From Bacillota bacterium (GTDB lineage: Bacteria; Bacillota; Clostridia; Christensenellales; JAEXRW01), in the NCBI GenBank assembly GCA_023454175.1, contig JAEXRW010000005.1:10397-74396 (forward strand): a stretch of DNA of 64,000 nt. The letters are read 5' to 3'. Made by a program: the position numbers and the translations under genes. Below the pieces are notes generated by a model. It did no database searches. It had not been told where the DNA came from and saw only the letters and a program-made list of their open reading frames with translations. Position 1 is the stretch's first letter. Every line of letters begins with the position of its first letter. Positions 25,934-34,469 of this stretch are shown piece by piece.

Positions 25934-26054
25934 CTGGACGCTTACGAGATTAGCTGACGGATTCGGGTTGAAGGTACCCTACCGGATAAACCGGATTCAC
26001 CCCACGTTTTGGTTCTCCCGCTCCCCGCCTTGCCACGGCGGGGATTCAGCGCTG
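25934..26054 (-). promoter_or_regulatory. c-di-AMP riboswitch (ydaO-yuaA leader)
   Basis: The minus strand carries the ydaO aptamer consensus in order: GCGCTGAATCCC, a GCCG hairpin, GAGCGGGAGAACCA, GTGGGGTGAATCC, TAGGGTACC, CCCGAATCCGTCAGCTAA, TCTCGTAAGCG. The P1 helix can form between GCGCT and AGCGT. Known ydaO elements bind cyclic di-AMP and usually turn genes off, often cell-wall or potassium genes. Here the next gene is dapB-like. The promoter at 26087-26115 fits a start just upstream of the aptamer. Confidence 0.93.
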
Positions 26055-26086
26055 CATGTCAGGTAACATATTCTGTTTATATATTG

Positions 26087-26115
26087 ATATTACGTTTGTT
26101 AAATGAATATGTCAA
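26087..26115 (-). promoter_or_regulatory. Strong predicted promoter of the riboswitch-dapB transcript
   Basis: On the minus strand, TTGACA, 17-base spacer, TAATAT. Transcription would begin about 25 bases before the aptamer. Confidence 0.8.
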
Positions 26116-26204
26116 TATTGTTAAGCAAAAAAAGTGTAAATATCTCGTAAACACCCTCCTTTCCCGCTTTTATGGCAATCAGCCAATAACAGCCTTTTGT
26201 AATA

Positions 26205-27371
26205 TCAACCCGTAAGGCCTTGCATTTTCCGAACAGCCTTTTCAGCCCCGCCCTGGCCCAGCAGGATGGTGCGTAATTGGGCCATCCTCTCCTCATACCC
26301 CCGGTCAGTTTCAAACCCCTTTACGATGGAGGCGATAGTCGTGGCATCGAACCGGTCTGTTTCGATGCATACCCCGGTCCCGGTCGATGCTGCCGATGCG
26401 GCGTTGTACTTCCGTTCAAATACCTTGCCCGGGCAGACGATCTGGGGCGCGCCGTGGAGGATGCCCGACATGATGCTATTCTGGCCGCCGTGGTTGATGA
26501 AGGCGATGGCCCTGGGTAGCAGCGTGTTGAAATCATAACGGGGGGCGGTATGGATGTTGCCCTCGTCCGTGGGCCGCAGGTGCTGGGATGCTATATATAC
26601 CTCATACCTGCTTGCGGCAAATGCCTCCTGCAGTACTTTCAGGGCTTTCTCCGGCGCGATGGTCCCGCTTCCCATGTAGCATACGATGGCGTTGCGCTTT
26701 TCGTAAGCTTCAGGGTGGGCTTCTCCCGTTTTCATGAGCGGGCCGGTAAATACCGCTTTGGGATCATCCACGGGTTCGAGCTCATGGCAGCTTGGGATAA
26801 TTTTCAGTTCGGCCCAGTCGAAAAGTTCCAGTGCCGATTCGATCGGGGGCAGCTTGTTGTCCCGGATGAATGCGCGGAGCGCGCCGCTGAACTGCGGGTC
26901 GCAGGCATGGCTCTTTTGCACCGGGTAGCTGTAGCCGGTCACCGCCCTGATCCCCTCCATCCGCGCGGCGATCAGCGGCGTCAGCCGGAATTCGGAGTAA
27001 AGAATGTCCGGGTTGAATGTATTTATGGCGTTCCGGACGCATTGCACATCCGCCTGGATATACTTTCCCGCCAGCGCGCCTGCAAAAAGAAGCACCTCTT
27101 CAAAGCTGTGGACCGCCTTGCTTTGCTGTGCGCCGGTCTTTTGGGCCATTCGAAACAGGCGTTTCCCGATGAAGCCGGGTAATCCCAGCGGAGACGGCAC
27201 GGGCGCGGGATAGTTGTGTATGCCTTCTACGGGCTTGTAATTGACGTCCTCCCCCGCGCAAAAAGCCGCTTCATGTCCCTGCCGCACCAGTTCCAGAGCC
27301 AGCGCCCTGGCCCTGGAAAAAGGGCCTCCTGTTTCCGCCATGGCGGACATCGGCGTGATGAGTACTTTCAT
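26205..27371 (-). CDS. MGT/UGT-like glycosyltransferase (GT1-type, GT-B fold)
   Basis: 388 residues. A soluble two-domain glycosyltransferase using a nucleotide sugar. N-terminal acceptor domain: MKVLITPMSAMAETGGPFSRARALALEL, a Gly-rich first loop followed by an alpha helix. C-terminal donor domain: VCYMGSGTIAP, then FINHGGQNSIMSGILHGAPQIV, which corresponds to the HGG...E/GP donor-binding segment of GT1 enzymes. The acceptor is unknown; candidates are lipids, macrolides or cell-wall glycans. The ATG follows GGGGGA. The gene ends about 90 bases before the riboswitch promoter, in the same orientation. Confidence 0.82.
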   Translation of the reverse strand: MKVLITPMSAMAETGGPFSRARALALELVRQGHEAAFCAGEDVNYKPVEGIHNYPAPVPSPLGLPGFIGKRLFRMAQKTGAQQSKAVHSFEEVLLFAGALAGKYIQADVQCVRNAINTFNPDILYSEFRLTPLIAARMEGIRAVTGYSYPVQKSHACDPQFSGALRAFIRDNKLPPIESALELFDWAELKIIPSCHELEPVDDPKAVFTGPLMKTGEAHPEAYEKRNAIVCYMGSGTIAPEKALKVLQEAFAASRYEVYIASQHLRPTDEGNIHTAPRYDFNTLLPRAIAFINHGGQNSIMSGILHGAPQIVCPGKVFERKYNAASAASTGTGVCIETDRFDATTIASIVKGFETDRGYEERMAQLRTILLGQGGAEKAVRKMQGLTG

Positions 27372-27465
27372 GGATCTGTCCCCCGTATCAGAAATGATAT
27401 CAGTTGATATTTCCCTGTCCTTTTCCTTTCTCCTCTGTGTTTCCGAAAATTTCTCTTGTTTTTTT

Positions 27466-27506
27466 GCTAAAACGGCGGCTCCTGCTGTTCGCCGGGGCCG
27501 CCGTTT
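27466..27506 (-). terminator. Terminator of the transglutaminase-like lipoprotein gene
   Basis: AAACGGCGGC / GCCGCCGTTT (27470-27506) directly after the stop codon at 27525. The T-run is short. Confidence 0.65.
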
Positions 27507-27524
27507 GTATTCCGCAGTGATGTT

Positions 27525-29363
27525 CTAATCGATGGATTTGATGCCCAGCGTCTGCGCCAGATCGCAGTCGATCACGGTGACCTGCTTCTGCTGGATGTAG
27601 GCGTTCCACTGGTCTTTGGTATAGTAATATAATACATTTTCGTAATTCCCGGCTTTGGCACCATCCAGCTGTGTGGTTTCGATGAGGAAGTACTCCCCCG
27701 ATCCTCTCCACGTCTCCAGAGCCACCTGCGCGTGCGTGGGGAGGATGAGCAACGCCGCGTGCATGTTTGTCGCCTGCAGCGCGGATGCCACCGTTACCGT
27801 GGTCTCGATGCAAAGCCCGCTGCGCTGTTTGATTACTTCTGCCGGCGTAGCCACGCGCTGGAGGTTGGTGCCCGAGGAGGAGAAGGGTGTCGCCACGTAT
27901 TTGACGTCTTTTGCAGCCGCCAGCGCGTTCATGATGGCTGCGGCCTGGGTGGCCGTCACGTTGGAATCCTGGTATCCCTGTACGCTTTGGTACCCGCCGA
28001 TGAATGTGATATCGCCTTGCGTGATCGCGTTGATGGAATCGGCGGCGGCGCGCAGCAGCTCTTTGACCTCCGCTGCTTCCGGCGTCACCCAGGCAAGCAC
28101 ATTCTCGTAGTATGGCGTGTCGTCGTCTGCTGCCCACTGCATGTCGTAACGGGAAAGGATCTTCAGGGGTTTTGTCTCCTGCAGCACGGGTTTGCCGCTG
28201 TCAATATCCGTGACCGAGATATTGATCTGCGCGTCCCTGGAGGATTGCAGCGATCTGGCCGCGCCTTCCAGCAGCGGCGGATGGATCTTGATCTGGGTCT
28301 CGGCGCGCCCCAGCGTCACTTTCTGTTCATATTTCTGCGTGAATTCGGGGATCTCCACGCTCACCAGCACATCAGCCGGCCCGTTGTCGCTCCATGCGCT
28401 GAGGTATACGATATAGTCCAGTGAACGGTAGTTGGCAGGGATGATGGTGTCCTTTGCTTCAAAAGTGCAGTTGATTTTTGCGTTTTGCAGTTCTCCTGTC
28501 AGCGTGGAGGGCAGCGCCTCCAGCGCCACCCCGGCCATATCTCCCCGCGTATTTTTCTGCAGGGCTGCGGCATTGGTCTCCACCCAGGTCTGCATCGCTT
28601 CAAGGAACGCCTTGGTCTGTGCCACATCCCCTTCGATCTTGCCCTTGCGCCGGTCAAATCCTTTGGAGGACTCATCCGTCAGCGTGTTGATCTGCCGCAT
28701 GATCACGTTCAGGCGGTACATGCCTGAGTTCAGGCGGAGCGGGTCGTTGATCTGGGCGCTGGCCATCATGTAATCCAGGTCTTCCTTGCAGTCCGCTATC
28801 GCGTCGTTGAGCCCCGCATGCAGGTATGTGAGGAAGGTGGGGGGCGTGATGGCTTTCATCTGTTCGTTCACGGATGAGAATACCTGCGATACCTGCCCGT
28901 AGTCGGAGTTGGATAGGTTCGCCATCGGTTTCATTGCCTGCACCAGCGTCAAGGCATAGCCCATGATGCCCTGGAGCTCGGCGATCACATCGTCTGCCTT
29001 GCTGGCGCAGCTTTTTTCCGCCTTTGCATATTGTGTCATGACCTCCGGCGTACCTGCCCCGGCTTCATGCTGCAGGATGGGTTTCAGGGTGTCGCGTATC
29101 CCCTGCAGCCGGTCTGCTGCCGCCTGCATTTGCGTCTCATCCTCCATGTTGGCGTCGGTGATGAAAGCGGCGGTATCCTCCATGGCTTTGCTTATGGTTT
29201 CGATATTCGCCTTGCTCTGTGTGAGGAAACCGTTTGCCTCCTGCCTGGTCAGGGTGCCGCCTGTTATCTTAGGTCCGGTTAAATTGATGCATCCGCATAA
29301 CAGGACGGCCATGCCCACCGCAGCCACTGCAAAAAAGAGCTTGTTCTTGTATGTTCCTGCCAT
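27525..29363 (-). CDS. Lipoprotein with C-terminal transglutaminase-like domain
   Basis: 612 residues. Lipobox LLCGC near residue 25. A long helical region follows (about 35-260) of coiled-coil character, then a beta-rich middle (290-400). The C-terminal transglutaminase-core-like domain has the catalytic Cys in RSGLCIETTVTVASAL near 525 and His in LPTHAQVALETW near 555, with an Asp/Thr further on. It is probably a surface protein with cysteine-protease or cross-linking fold; activity is unproven. It is followed on the same strand, after a gap, by no related gene; upstream are two smaller lipoproteins. Confidence 0.72.
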   Translation of the reverse strand: MAGTYKNKLFFAVAAVGMAVLLCGCINLTGPKITGGTLTRQEANGFLTQSKANIETISKAMEDTAAFITDANMEDETQMQAAADRLQGIRDTLKPILQHEAGAGTPEVMTQYAKAEKSCASKADDVIAELQGIMGYALTLVQAMKPMANLSNSDYGQVSQVFSSVNEQMKAITPPTFLTYLHAGLNDAIADCKEDLDYMMASAQINDPLRLNSGMYRLNVIMRQINTLTDESSKGFDRRKGKIEGDVAQTKAFLEAMQTWVETNAAALQKNTRGDMAGVALEALPSTLTGELQNAKINCTFEAKDTIIPANYRSLDYIVYLSAWSDNGPADVLVSVEIPEFTQKYEQKVTLGRAETQIKIHPPLLEGAARSLQSSRDAQINISVTDIDSGKPVLQETKPLKILSRYDMQWAADDDTPYYENVLAWVTPEAAEVKELLRAAADSINAITQGDITFIGGYQSVQGYQDSNVTATQAAAIMNALAAAKDVKYVATPFSSSGTNLQRVATPAEVIKQRSGLCIETTVTVASALQATNMHAALLILPTHAQVALETWRGSGEYFLIETTQLDGAKAGNYENVLYYYTKDQWNAYIQQKQVTVIDCDLAQTLGIKSID

Positions 29364-29553
29364 GATGCCCTCTCCCCCTAAATATGAATGATGCCTATTC
29401 CAATTATAATGGATAAGAGAAGAATTTTATAACATTCTTCAACACCGTATGATCTCTTCAAACGTGGGCCGTGAAAAGGCTGCTCACATGGGACATCAAA
29501 AGAGGGATACTGTACGGAGAAAGTGTTTCAACCAGGGAATAAATCAGTCCTGA

Positions 29554-30213
29554 CTATTCCACCTTCATGGTCTGCAGCAGCGTGTCGATATCTTTTTTCC
29601 CAGCATCGTCCGTGTAGACCGCATTGATGATGAGCAGGTACCCGTCGATGGCCTTGGTGTAGATCTCGCGTGTGACGTCTATCCCCGCTACCTGCACGTC
29701 TATTTTGGAGGTTGCAAAGTCTGCGTTGCCCAGTTTCACCAGTGATACGGGGGAAAAGGTCGCGGTCTGTGCGGGCATTTTGGTGGCGCCCAGTAGCAGG
29801 GCCAGGTAGTCCTCTTCCGTGCTAGCAAAGACGTTGCCGAAGGCGCCCAGCATCTGGGCGGTCATGCTTACCGATGCGTTGGCCTGCTGCCCGAAAGCGC
29901 TGCTGGACGCGAGGAAAAGGTTTGCCGTCCATGCCTTTGCCTGCTCGGCCTGCCTGAGCAGTTGCGCGTTGTCCCCTGCTGCGGCGGCATTCTGCGCATC
30001 GATCAGTTGCTGCATCTGCGCGTCGGTATAGGCCGTCCACTGCTGCGGTATCGTTACGGAAAAATCAAAATAATCGTTGGTGTAGGTTTTTTCTTCCCAT
30101 CTTCCCATCGCGTTGACCAGCACGGTGTTGCCGATGGCTTCCCCGGTGGCGCAGCCTGTGAGGAGGATACAGATCATGCTGGCGGCTAAGATGGCGGCGA
30201 TCGCTTTTTTCAT
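29554..30213 (-). CDS. Lipoprotein of unknown function, paralog 1
   Basis: 219 residues. Lipobox LLTGC, then a single compact domain beginning WEEKTYTNDYFDFSVTIPQQW, which resembles the PsbP/DUF-type fold of many Clostridial lipoproteins. It is Ala/Gln-rich in the middle. The neighbour at 30288-30959 has the same layout (YSNTYFNMTVSIPEGW, then a closing segment on endogenous oxidation/tolerance-like strands), so the two are duplicates. The start at 30213 follows GGAGGGAAA; an upstream in-frame ATG has no ribosome site. Confidence 0.75.
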   Translation of the reverse strand: MKKAIAAILAASMICILLTGCATGEAIGNTVLVNAMGRWEEKTYTNDYFDFSVTIPQQWTAYTDAQMQQLIDAQNAAAAGDNAQLLRQAEQAKAWTANLFLASSSAFGQQANASVSMTAQMLGAFGNVFASTEEDYLALLLGATKMPAQTATFSPVSLVKLGNADFATSKIDVQVAGIDVTREIYTKAIDGYLLIINAVYTDDAGKKDIDTLLQTMKVE

Positions 30214-30287
30214 TTTCCCTCCGTGTGATGCCCGTGGATTTTGATTATGTACATGGCCGGGTTTTACGGTCTTGGACTGGAATTGCT

Positions 30288-30959
30288 TTATGCTTGTTCG
30301 GCGGGGAATGTGATGGATGCCACCATTTGCTCCAGTTCCTTTTTTTCCGCATCGGTCTGCCATATGGTACAGATGATCAGTGCGTAGCCCTTTTCCAGCA
30401 TCGCATAATACTTTCTGTACTGGGTTGCGCCCTGCTTTTGGATGCTGGCTTCGGTGCTGAAAAATCCCCTGTCGCCCACTGTTTCCTTATCGATGGCGCC
30501 AAAGGTCATCTCCTTGCTGATGCCCCTTGCATGTTCCTGCATGGACCTGAGGTAGTCCTCCCCGGTCCCGATGAGGAAATTGGCCGAGTACGGCATCTTC
30601 TCCGCTGCGATGGTGATGCTGGGGTTGGTGCCGATGAATCCCTCGGGGTACTTGTTGGCATAGGCCAGGTAGACTGTATTCTCCAGGCTCATCTGCATCT
30701 GCCCACGTGTCTGGTCGTCCACCGGGGCCGCCAGGATGTGTGTCGTAGCTTCCTGTACCATCCGGGCATTTTCGGTGGCGTTCCATCCTTCCGGGATACT
30801 CACGGTCATGTTGAAGTAGGTATTGCTGTATATGCCCTTATCAAGTTTCCCTGCCGCTGCAACATCACTGGTATCCGCCCCCGGCTTGGGTATGCAGCCC
30901 GCACACAGCAGGCAGACGGCTGACAGGAAAAAGACGATGGCGGCGGTTTTACACCTCAA
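30288..30959 (-). CDS. Lipoprotein of unknown function, paralog 2
   Basis: 223 residues, lipobox LCAGC. The mature part opens with KGIYSNTYFNMTVSIPEGWNAT and ends with a strand pair (YALIICTIWQTDAEKKELEQM) matching the neighbouring lipoprotein (YLLIINAVYTDDAGKKDIDTL). It starts with TTG, with GGGAG spaced correctly. The two genes are 74 bases apart and probably co-transcribed, this one first. No catalytic residues are visible; a ligand-binding or chaperone-like surface role is conceivable. Confidence 0.75.
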   Translation of the reverse strand: MRCKTAAIVFFLSAVCLLCAGCIPKPGADTSDVAAAGKLDKGIYSNTYFNMTVSIPEGWNATENARMVQEATTHILAAPVDDQTRGQMQMSLENTVYLAYANKYPEGFIGTNPSITIAAEKMPYSANFLIGTGEDYLRSMQEHARGISKEMTFGAIDKETVGDRGFFSTEASIQKQGATQYRKYYAMLEKGYALIICTIWQTDAEKKELEQMVASITFPAEQA

Positions 30960-31102
30960 TTATATCTCCCTTTCACTTCACGCGGGCATTCCTTTGGCGG
31001 TTAGCCCTTATTGTTTATTATACCATGCCATACCGATTTATCCACTGCGGGGATGCCAAATTAGCGCTTCGGATGGCCGGCAATGCAGCAGCCAATATGA
31101 GA

Positions 31103-31134
31103 AAGACACCGGTTTTTAATAGAACCGGTGTCTT
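31103..31134 (-). terminator. Terminator of the DUF4097 gene
   Basis: AAGACACCGGTT / AACCGGTGTCTT, a perfect 12-bp stem with an 8-base loop; on the minus strand TTTCTC follows. Confidence 0.75.
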
Positions 31135-31156
31135 CGCGCCCTGCTCCGGATAAATA

Positions 31157-32053
31157 TTACTGCTTGTCGATGTCGATACTGCCTGTTTTCGTTTTTAGCT
31201 GGACTTTGGTGCCGCCGTCGTTGTAGGTGCCGCGTATCTCGTCGCCCAGCCGCACGCCGCCCCCTGCGGTGATCTCGCCGTAGAGCTTGAAATCGGTGCG
31301 GATACGCCCCGTGTTCGTCGCCGCTTCCAATGTGAAGGGCAGGTCGGGGATCCGCAGGCGGATGGAGCCTGTATTGGTATGGATGGAGGTCTCCGCCATT
31401 TCCGTCATGTCCGCGTTCACGCTGCCCGTGCCTCCGCTCACCCGCAGGATGCCCGAACATTCCTCCAGCTGTACGCTGCCCGTGCCCGATTCGATGTCGA
31501 TTTTTTCGGCATGGATGTTCCGAAGGGCCGTGCTCCCGGTGCGTACCATGCATTTGGCGGTTTTGGTCTGGACGTTGGCCGCCTCGATCTTCCCGGTATT
31601 GGATTTGAGCTCCAGGCTCTCCAGCTGCCGGTTCTCGCAGTCCACCTCCACCGCGCCCGTGCTCGTCTGCACGTGCAGGGTTTTGGCCCCGATTCCCAGC
31701 CGTACGATGCCCGTGGAGTTTTCCACGCTCACGTTCCCCAGGTTGAATCCGGCCATGTTCACCGCGCCGGTATGGGAAGCGATATCGATATCCCCGTCGA
31801 AGCTGTCCGGCAGCCGGATGATCAGTTCATACATGTTCAGCGGGCCCAGCACCCAGTTTTTGATCTGCATGGTGATATCCAGCAGCTCCGCATCGTTTTT
31901 CACGTCCAGCGTGTAGCTGGTGGGAAGCCCCACCCCCATGAGTTCCAGTGAAGGCGTGATGGAAGGCTTCACGGTCAGTGAAGCGATGTCGGTGGAGATG
32001 CGGACCTTTGTGACCCCGGAAAAGTCCAATGCCTGTGTTTTCAGTATGCCCAT
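31157..32053 (-). CDS. DUF4097 beta-strand repeat protein without membrane anchor
   Basis: 298 residues, almost all repeated beta strands with T/N-TG motifs (SHTGAVNMAG, NSTGIVRLG, TSTGAVEV, SNTGKIEA, TNTGSIRLR), the DUF4097 adhesin-like solenoid. It aligns with the protein at 32381-33406 from LDFSGVTKV onward but lacks that protein's N-terminal membrane segment. It starts right at the solenoid, behind its own GGGAGG site. It is therefore soluble, or exported by an unknown route. It is separated from the PadR operon by 327 bases and may have its own promoter. It is probably a duplication product. Confidence 0.85.
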   Translation of the reverse strand: MGILKTQALDFSGVTKVRISTDIASLTVKPSITPSLELMGVGLPTSYTLDVKNDAELLDITMQIKNWVLGPLNMYELIIRLPDSFDGDIDIASHTGAVNMAGFNLGNVSVENSTGIVRLGIGAKTLHVQTSTGAVEVDCENRQLESLELKSNTGKIEAANVQTKTAKCMVRTGSTALRNIHAEKIDIESGTGSVQLEECSGILRVSGGTGSVNADMTEMAETSIHTNTGSIRLRIPDLPFTLEAATNTGRIRTDFKLYGEITAGGGVRLGDEIRGTYNDGGTKVQLKTKTGSIDIDKQ

Positions 32054-32380
32054 GAAGCTGAAACCTCCCTTGAAAGAATGATTGCTGCTTAGTAGCTAGG
32101 ATATGCCGCGGGTTTCCTTAATAGTTCTTTAATATATTATAACACTACGCCGGTCAGCTTGAAACAAGTTTCCCATCTTTGGCAAAGTTAACTTTTTACA
32201 GGTCGTCCCCCGGGATAAAGGCGCAAGGCAGTCCTTTGGAACCGCCTTACTATTTCATTCCATGCCGTAGCTTCGGCATGTACATTGTTTTCCCCTGTTG
32301 GGAGGGTGCGGCTGTCGGCAGGACCGGTAGCCGCACCCCATATGAATACGGATGAATGCTTTGGCATCGCGCAGCGGTGG
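32054..32380. other. Intergenic region with possible promoter and hairpin
   Basis: No gene seen. On the minus strand a TATAAT at 32136-32141 with TTTCAA 17 bases upstream could drive the DUF4097 gene at 31157. A 10-bp hairpin (GGGTGCGGCT / AGCCGCACCC, 32304-32339) lies ~45 bases beyond the preceding gene's stop but lacks a T-run. Confidence 0.4.
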
Positions 32381-33406
32381 TTATCGCTTTTCGATCCGCA
32401 CGCTGCCGGTGCTCGCGCTCAGGGTGATCATCGGGCCGCCGTCACCGTACTGGCCCTTGATGTCGTCGCCGATCCTCACGCGTCCCTTGCCGGTGATCTG
32501 TCCCATGATGGTGAAATCGCTGTTCACGCTGCCGGTGTTGGAGTGGGCGTCCAGGCTGAATCCCTTGTCCGGGATGCGCAGACGGATGGAGCCGGTGGTG
32601 GTGTTCAGTTTGATGTCGCCAAAGTCCACCATGTCCGCCTCGATGCTGCCCGTGCCGTTTTCGGCAGTCAGTGTGCCTGAGCAGCCCGTCAGGATGACCC
32701 TGCCGGTCGTAGCGTCGGCTGTGAGTGTTTTGGCTGTGACGTTTTCCATTGTCACGCTGCCGGTGTGGTTGGTGCAGGTCACGGTATCCGCGGATTTGAT
32801 GTTGGCCGCGCGCACCGAGCCGGTGTTTGCCTTCAGTTCCACGCTCTGGTAGTCCCGGTTGCCGCCTTCGAGACTTACTGCGCCTGTGCTGGCCGTCGCC
32901 GTCACGGTTTTGGCACCCACGTCCAGGGTTACCCTGCCCGTGCTGCTGTTGACGAGTACGTTGTTCAGGTTGAAGCCCGCCATTTCGGCTGCGCCTGTGT
33001 GGGATTGGATCTCCACGTCCCCGTTGAAGGATTCCGGCATCCCCACCGTCAGGTGATAGTCATTCAGTGTCCAGGAAAAATACGGGGGTTTCACTTTCAT
33101 GGTGATATCCAGTTCACCGCCGCTTTTTGCCACAGTCAGTTCCGCGATATCCGGCACGCTCACACCCGAAAGGTTGGCCGTGGGATTGTCGCTGGGCGTC
33201 ACTTTGAGCTCCGCGATGTCGCTGGAGATTTTCACCTTGGTTACGCCCGAGAAATCGAGCTGTTCCGTTTTGTTCACATTGACGCGGGGCCCGTTGTCAA
33301 ACAGGTTTTTCGCCCCGGTTCCGAAGTAGATGGCCGCCGTGATCCCTGCGCCGATGAGGCATACGCCCAGTACCGAGCACAGTACGATGATAAGAGTCTT
33401 TTTCAT
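32381..33406 (-). CDS. Membrane-anchored DUF4097 beta-strand repeat protein
   Basis: 341 residues. One N-terminal membrane helix (about 3-27), then an extracellular DUF4097 solenoid with regular TG turns (SHTGAAEMAG, SSTGRVTLD, ASTGAVSLE, ANTGSVRA, TTTGSIRLR). Its start overlaps the previous operon gene end (TGAAATG), so the two are translationally coupled. Proteins of this type in PadR-DUF1700-DUF4097 operons are linked to envelope stress, as LiaX-like factors are. The start at 33406 follows GAAGGGAATCC; upstream in-frame codons lack a ribosome site. Confidence 0.88.
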   Translation of the reverse strand: MKKTLIIVLCSVLGVCLIGAGITAAIYFGTGAKNLFDNGPRVNVNKTEQLDFSGVTKVKISSDIAELKVTPSDNPTANLSGVSVPDIAELTVAKSGGELDITMKVKPPYFSWTLNDYHLTVGMPESFNGDVEIQSHTGAAEMAGFNLNNVLVNSSTGRVTLDVGAKTVTATASTGAVSLEGGNRDYQSVELKANTGSVRAANIKSADTVTCTNHTGSVTMENVTAKTLTADATTGRVILTGCSGTLTAENGTGSIEADMVDFGDIKLNTTTGSIRLRIPDKGFSLDAHSNTGSVNSDFTIMGQITGKGRVRIGDDIKGQYGDGGPMITLSASTGSVRIEKR

Positions 33407-33407
33407 T

Positions 33408-33980
33408 TCAGGATTCCCTTCTTTCAAATATTTTCTTGATGGACGAAAGTCCATTCAGTATCCCTTTGTTCATCGGCTTGAATGCCGAAAGTCCCAGTAC
33501 GAAGAGCAGTACGCCCAGTGCGATCAGGAAAACCCCCGCGAATATGCACAGGATCAGCAGGGCCACTCCGCCCGCAAACATGGACGGGATGGCTGCGGCT
33601 GCGATCGTTGCGATGCCGCCCAGGCCGATCCCCGCTCCGATGATGAGCAGCAGGATCACCAGCGTGTATCCGATGATGCTCGGCAGTACCACGCCCAGGA
33701 ATGAGAGCACCCCTGTACCCGTGGCCGCCGAAAGAGCCCTTGCGATGTCCCTGGGTTTTTTGGTTTCCTGGGCAATCTCTATTTTGGAGACCGCGCAGTA
33801 TTGCTTGCCCAGCTTCCGGGGGTCCCCCAGCCTCTCCGAGATCTCGTCTTCGCTTTTTCCTTCGCCCATGGCATAGTCGAAATGTTCGGCTATCTCCGCC
33901 ACGATCTCGTTCTTCTCTTCCTCTTTAAAGCAGCCCTTCAGTCCGCTCTCCAGCAGTTTCAGGTATTTGTCCTTTTTCAT
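33408..33980 (-). CDS. DUF1700 membrane protein
   Basis: 190 residues. The cytoplasmic N-terminal ~85 residues have the DUF1700 signature (KLLESGLKGCFKEEEKNEIV, then YAMGEGKSEDEISERLGDP). Three or so membrane helices (about 90-165) follow. The start ATG abuts the PadR stop codon (TAAATG), and its stop is one base from the DUF4097 start. DUF1700 proteins are nearly always encoded between a PadR regulator and a DUF4097 protein and are thought to act with them at the membrane; the mechanism is unknown. Confidence 0.9.
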   Translation of the reverse strand: MKKDKYLKLLESGLKGCFKEEEKNEIVAEIAEHFDYAMGEGKSEDEISERLGDPRKLGKQYCAVSKIEIAQETKKPRDIARALSAATGTGVLSFLGVVLPSIIGYTLVILLLIIGAGIGLGGIATIAAAAIPSMFAGGVALLILCIFAGVFLIALGVLLFVLGLSAFKPMNKGILNGLSSIKKIFERRES

Positions 33981-34295
33981 TTAGATCTCACCTCCTACGA
34001 GCTTGTTCACAGCCTCCGCGAATTCCAGCCATTCCGTTTTTAGCCCCGCGTAAAATTCCTCGCCCTTCTCAGTGAGCGTGTAATATTTGCGGGGTGGGCC
34101 TTCGCTGGACTCCTTCAGGTAGGTGGTGAAGTATCCTTCCGTCATGAGCCTTCTGAGCAGTGGATATATCGAGCCTTCCGACATGTCGAAGTGTTTGCAT
34201 ATTTCCATCACCATCTCATACCCGTACCGGTCCCTTACCTTCAGCAGCGCCAGTACGCACAGTTCCAATACGCCTTTTTTGAATTGTATGTTCAA
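33981..34295 (-). CDS. PadR family transcriptional regulator
   Basis: 104 residues, the usual length of the short PadR group. Winged helix: KGVLELCVLALLKVRDRYGYEMVMEI, then SEGSIYPLLRRLMTEGYFT and PPRKYYTLTEKGEE. It likely represses its own operon with DUF1700 and DUF4097 genes and is released by an envelope signal. The start is TTG at 34295 behind AAGGAGGG; an upstream ATG (34352) is not preceded by a site and would put promoter sequence in the gene. The promoter at 34341-34369 carries a TTGCAT -35 and dyad-rich sequence where PadR could bind. Confidence 0.92.
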   Translation of the reverse strand: MNIQFKKGVLELCVLALLKVRDRYGYEMVMEICKHFDMSEGSIYPLLRRLMTEGYFTTYLKESSEGPPRKYYTLTEKGEEFYAGLKTEWLEFAEAVNKLVGGEI

Positions 34296-34340
34296 GGCCG
34301 TCCCTCCTTTCAAAGCAATGTATCTGTCCTTGACATGTAC

Positions 34341-34369
34341 ATAATAACACACGCTATTGTATAATGCAA
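34341..34369 (-). promoter_or_regulatory. Promoter and probable PadR operator
   Basis: On the minus strand, TTGCAT, 17-base spacer, TATTAT. The flanking sequence has ATGTACAT-type dyads (34335-34342) compatible with PadR autoregulation. Confidence 0.55.
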
Positions 34370-34469
34370 GGTACTAAATTATATTTTTATTGAATTTTTT
34401 TATTCTGAAAAAGCAGCAACCCCTCCGCATCTTGGAAGGGCTGCCGCATTTGAAAATAATCGGCCGCTC

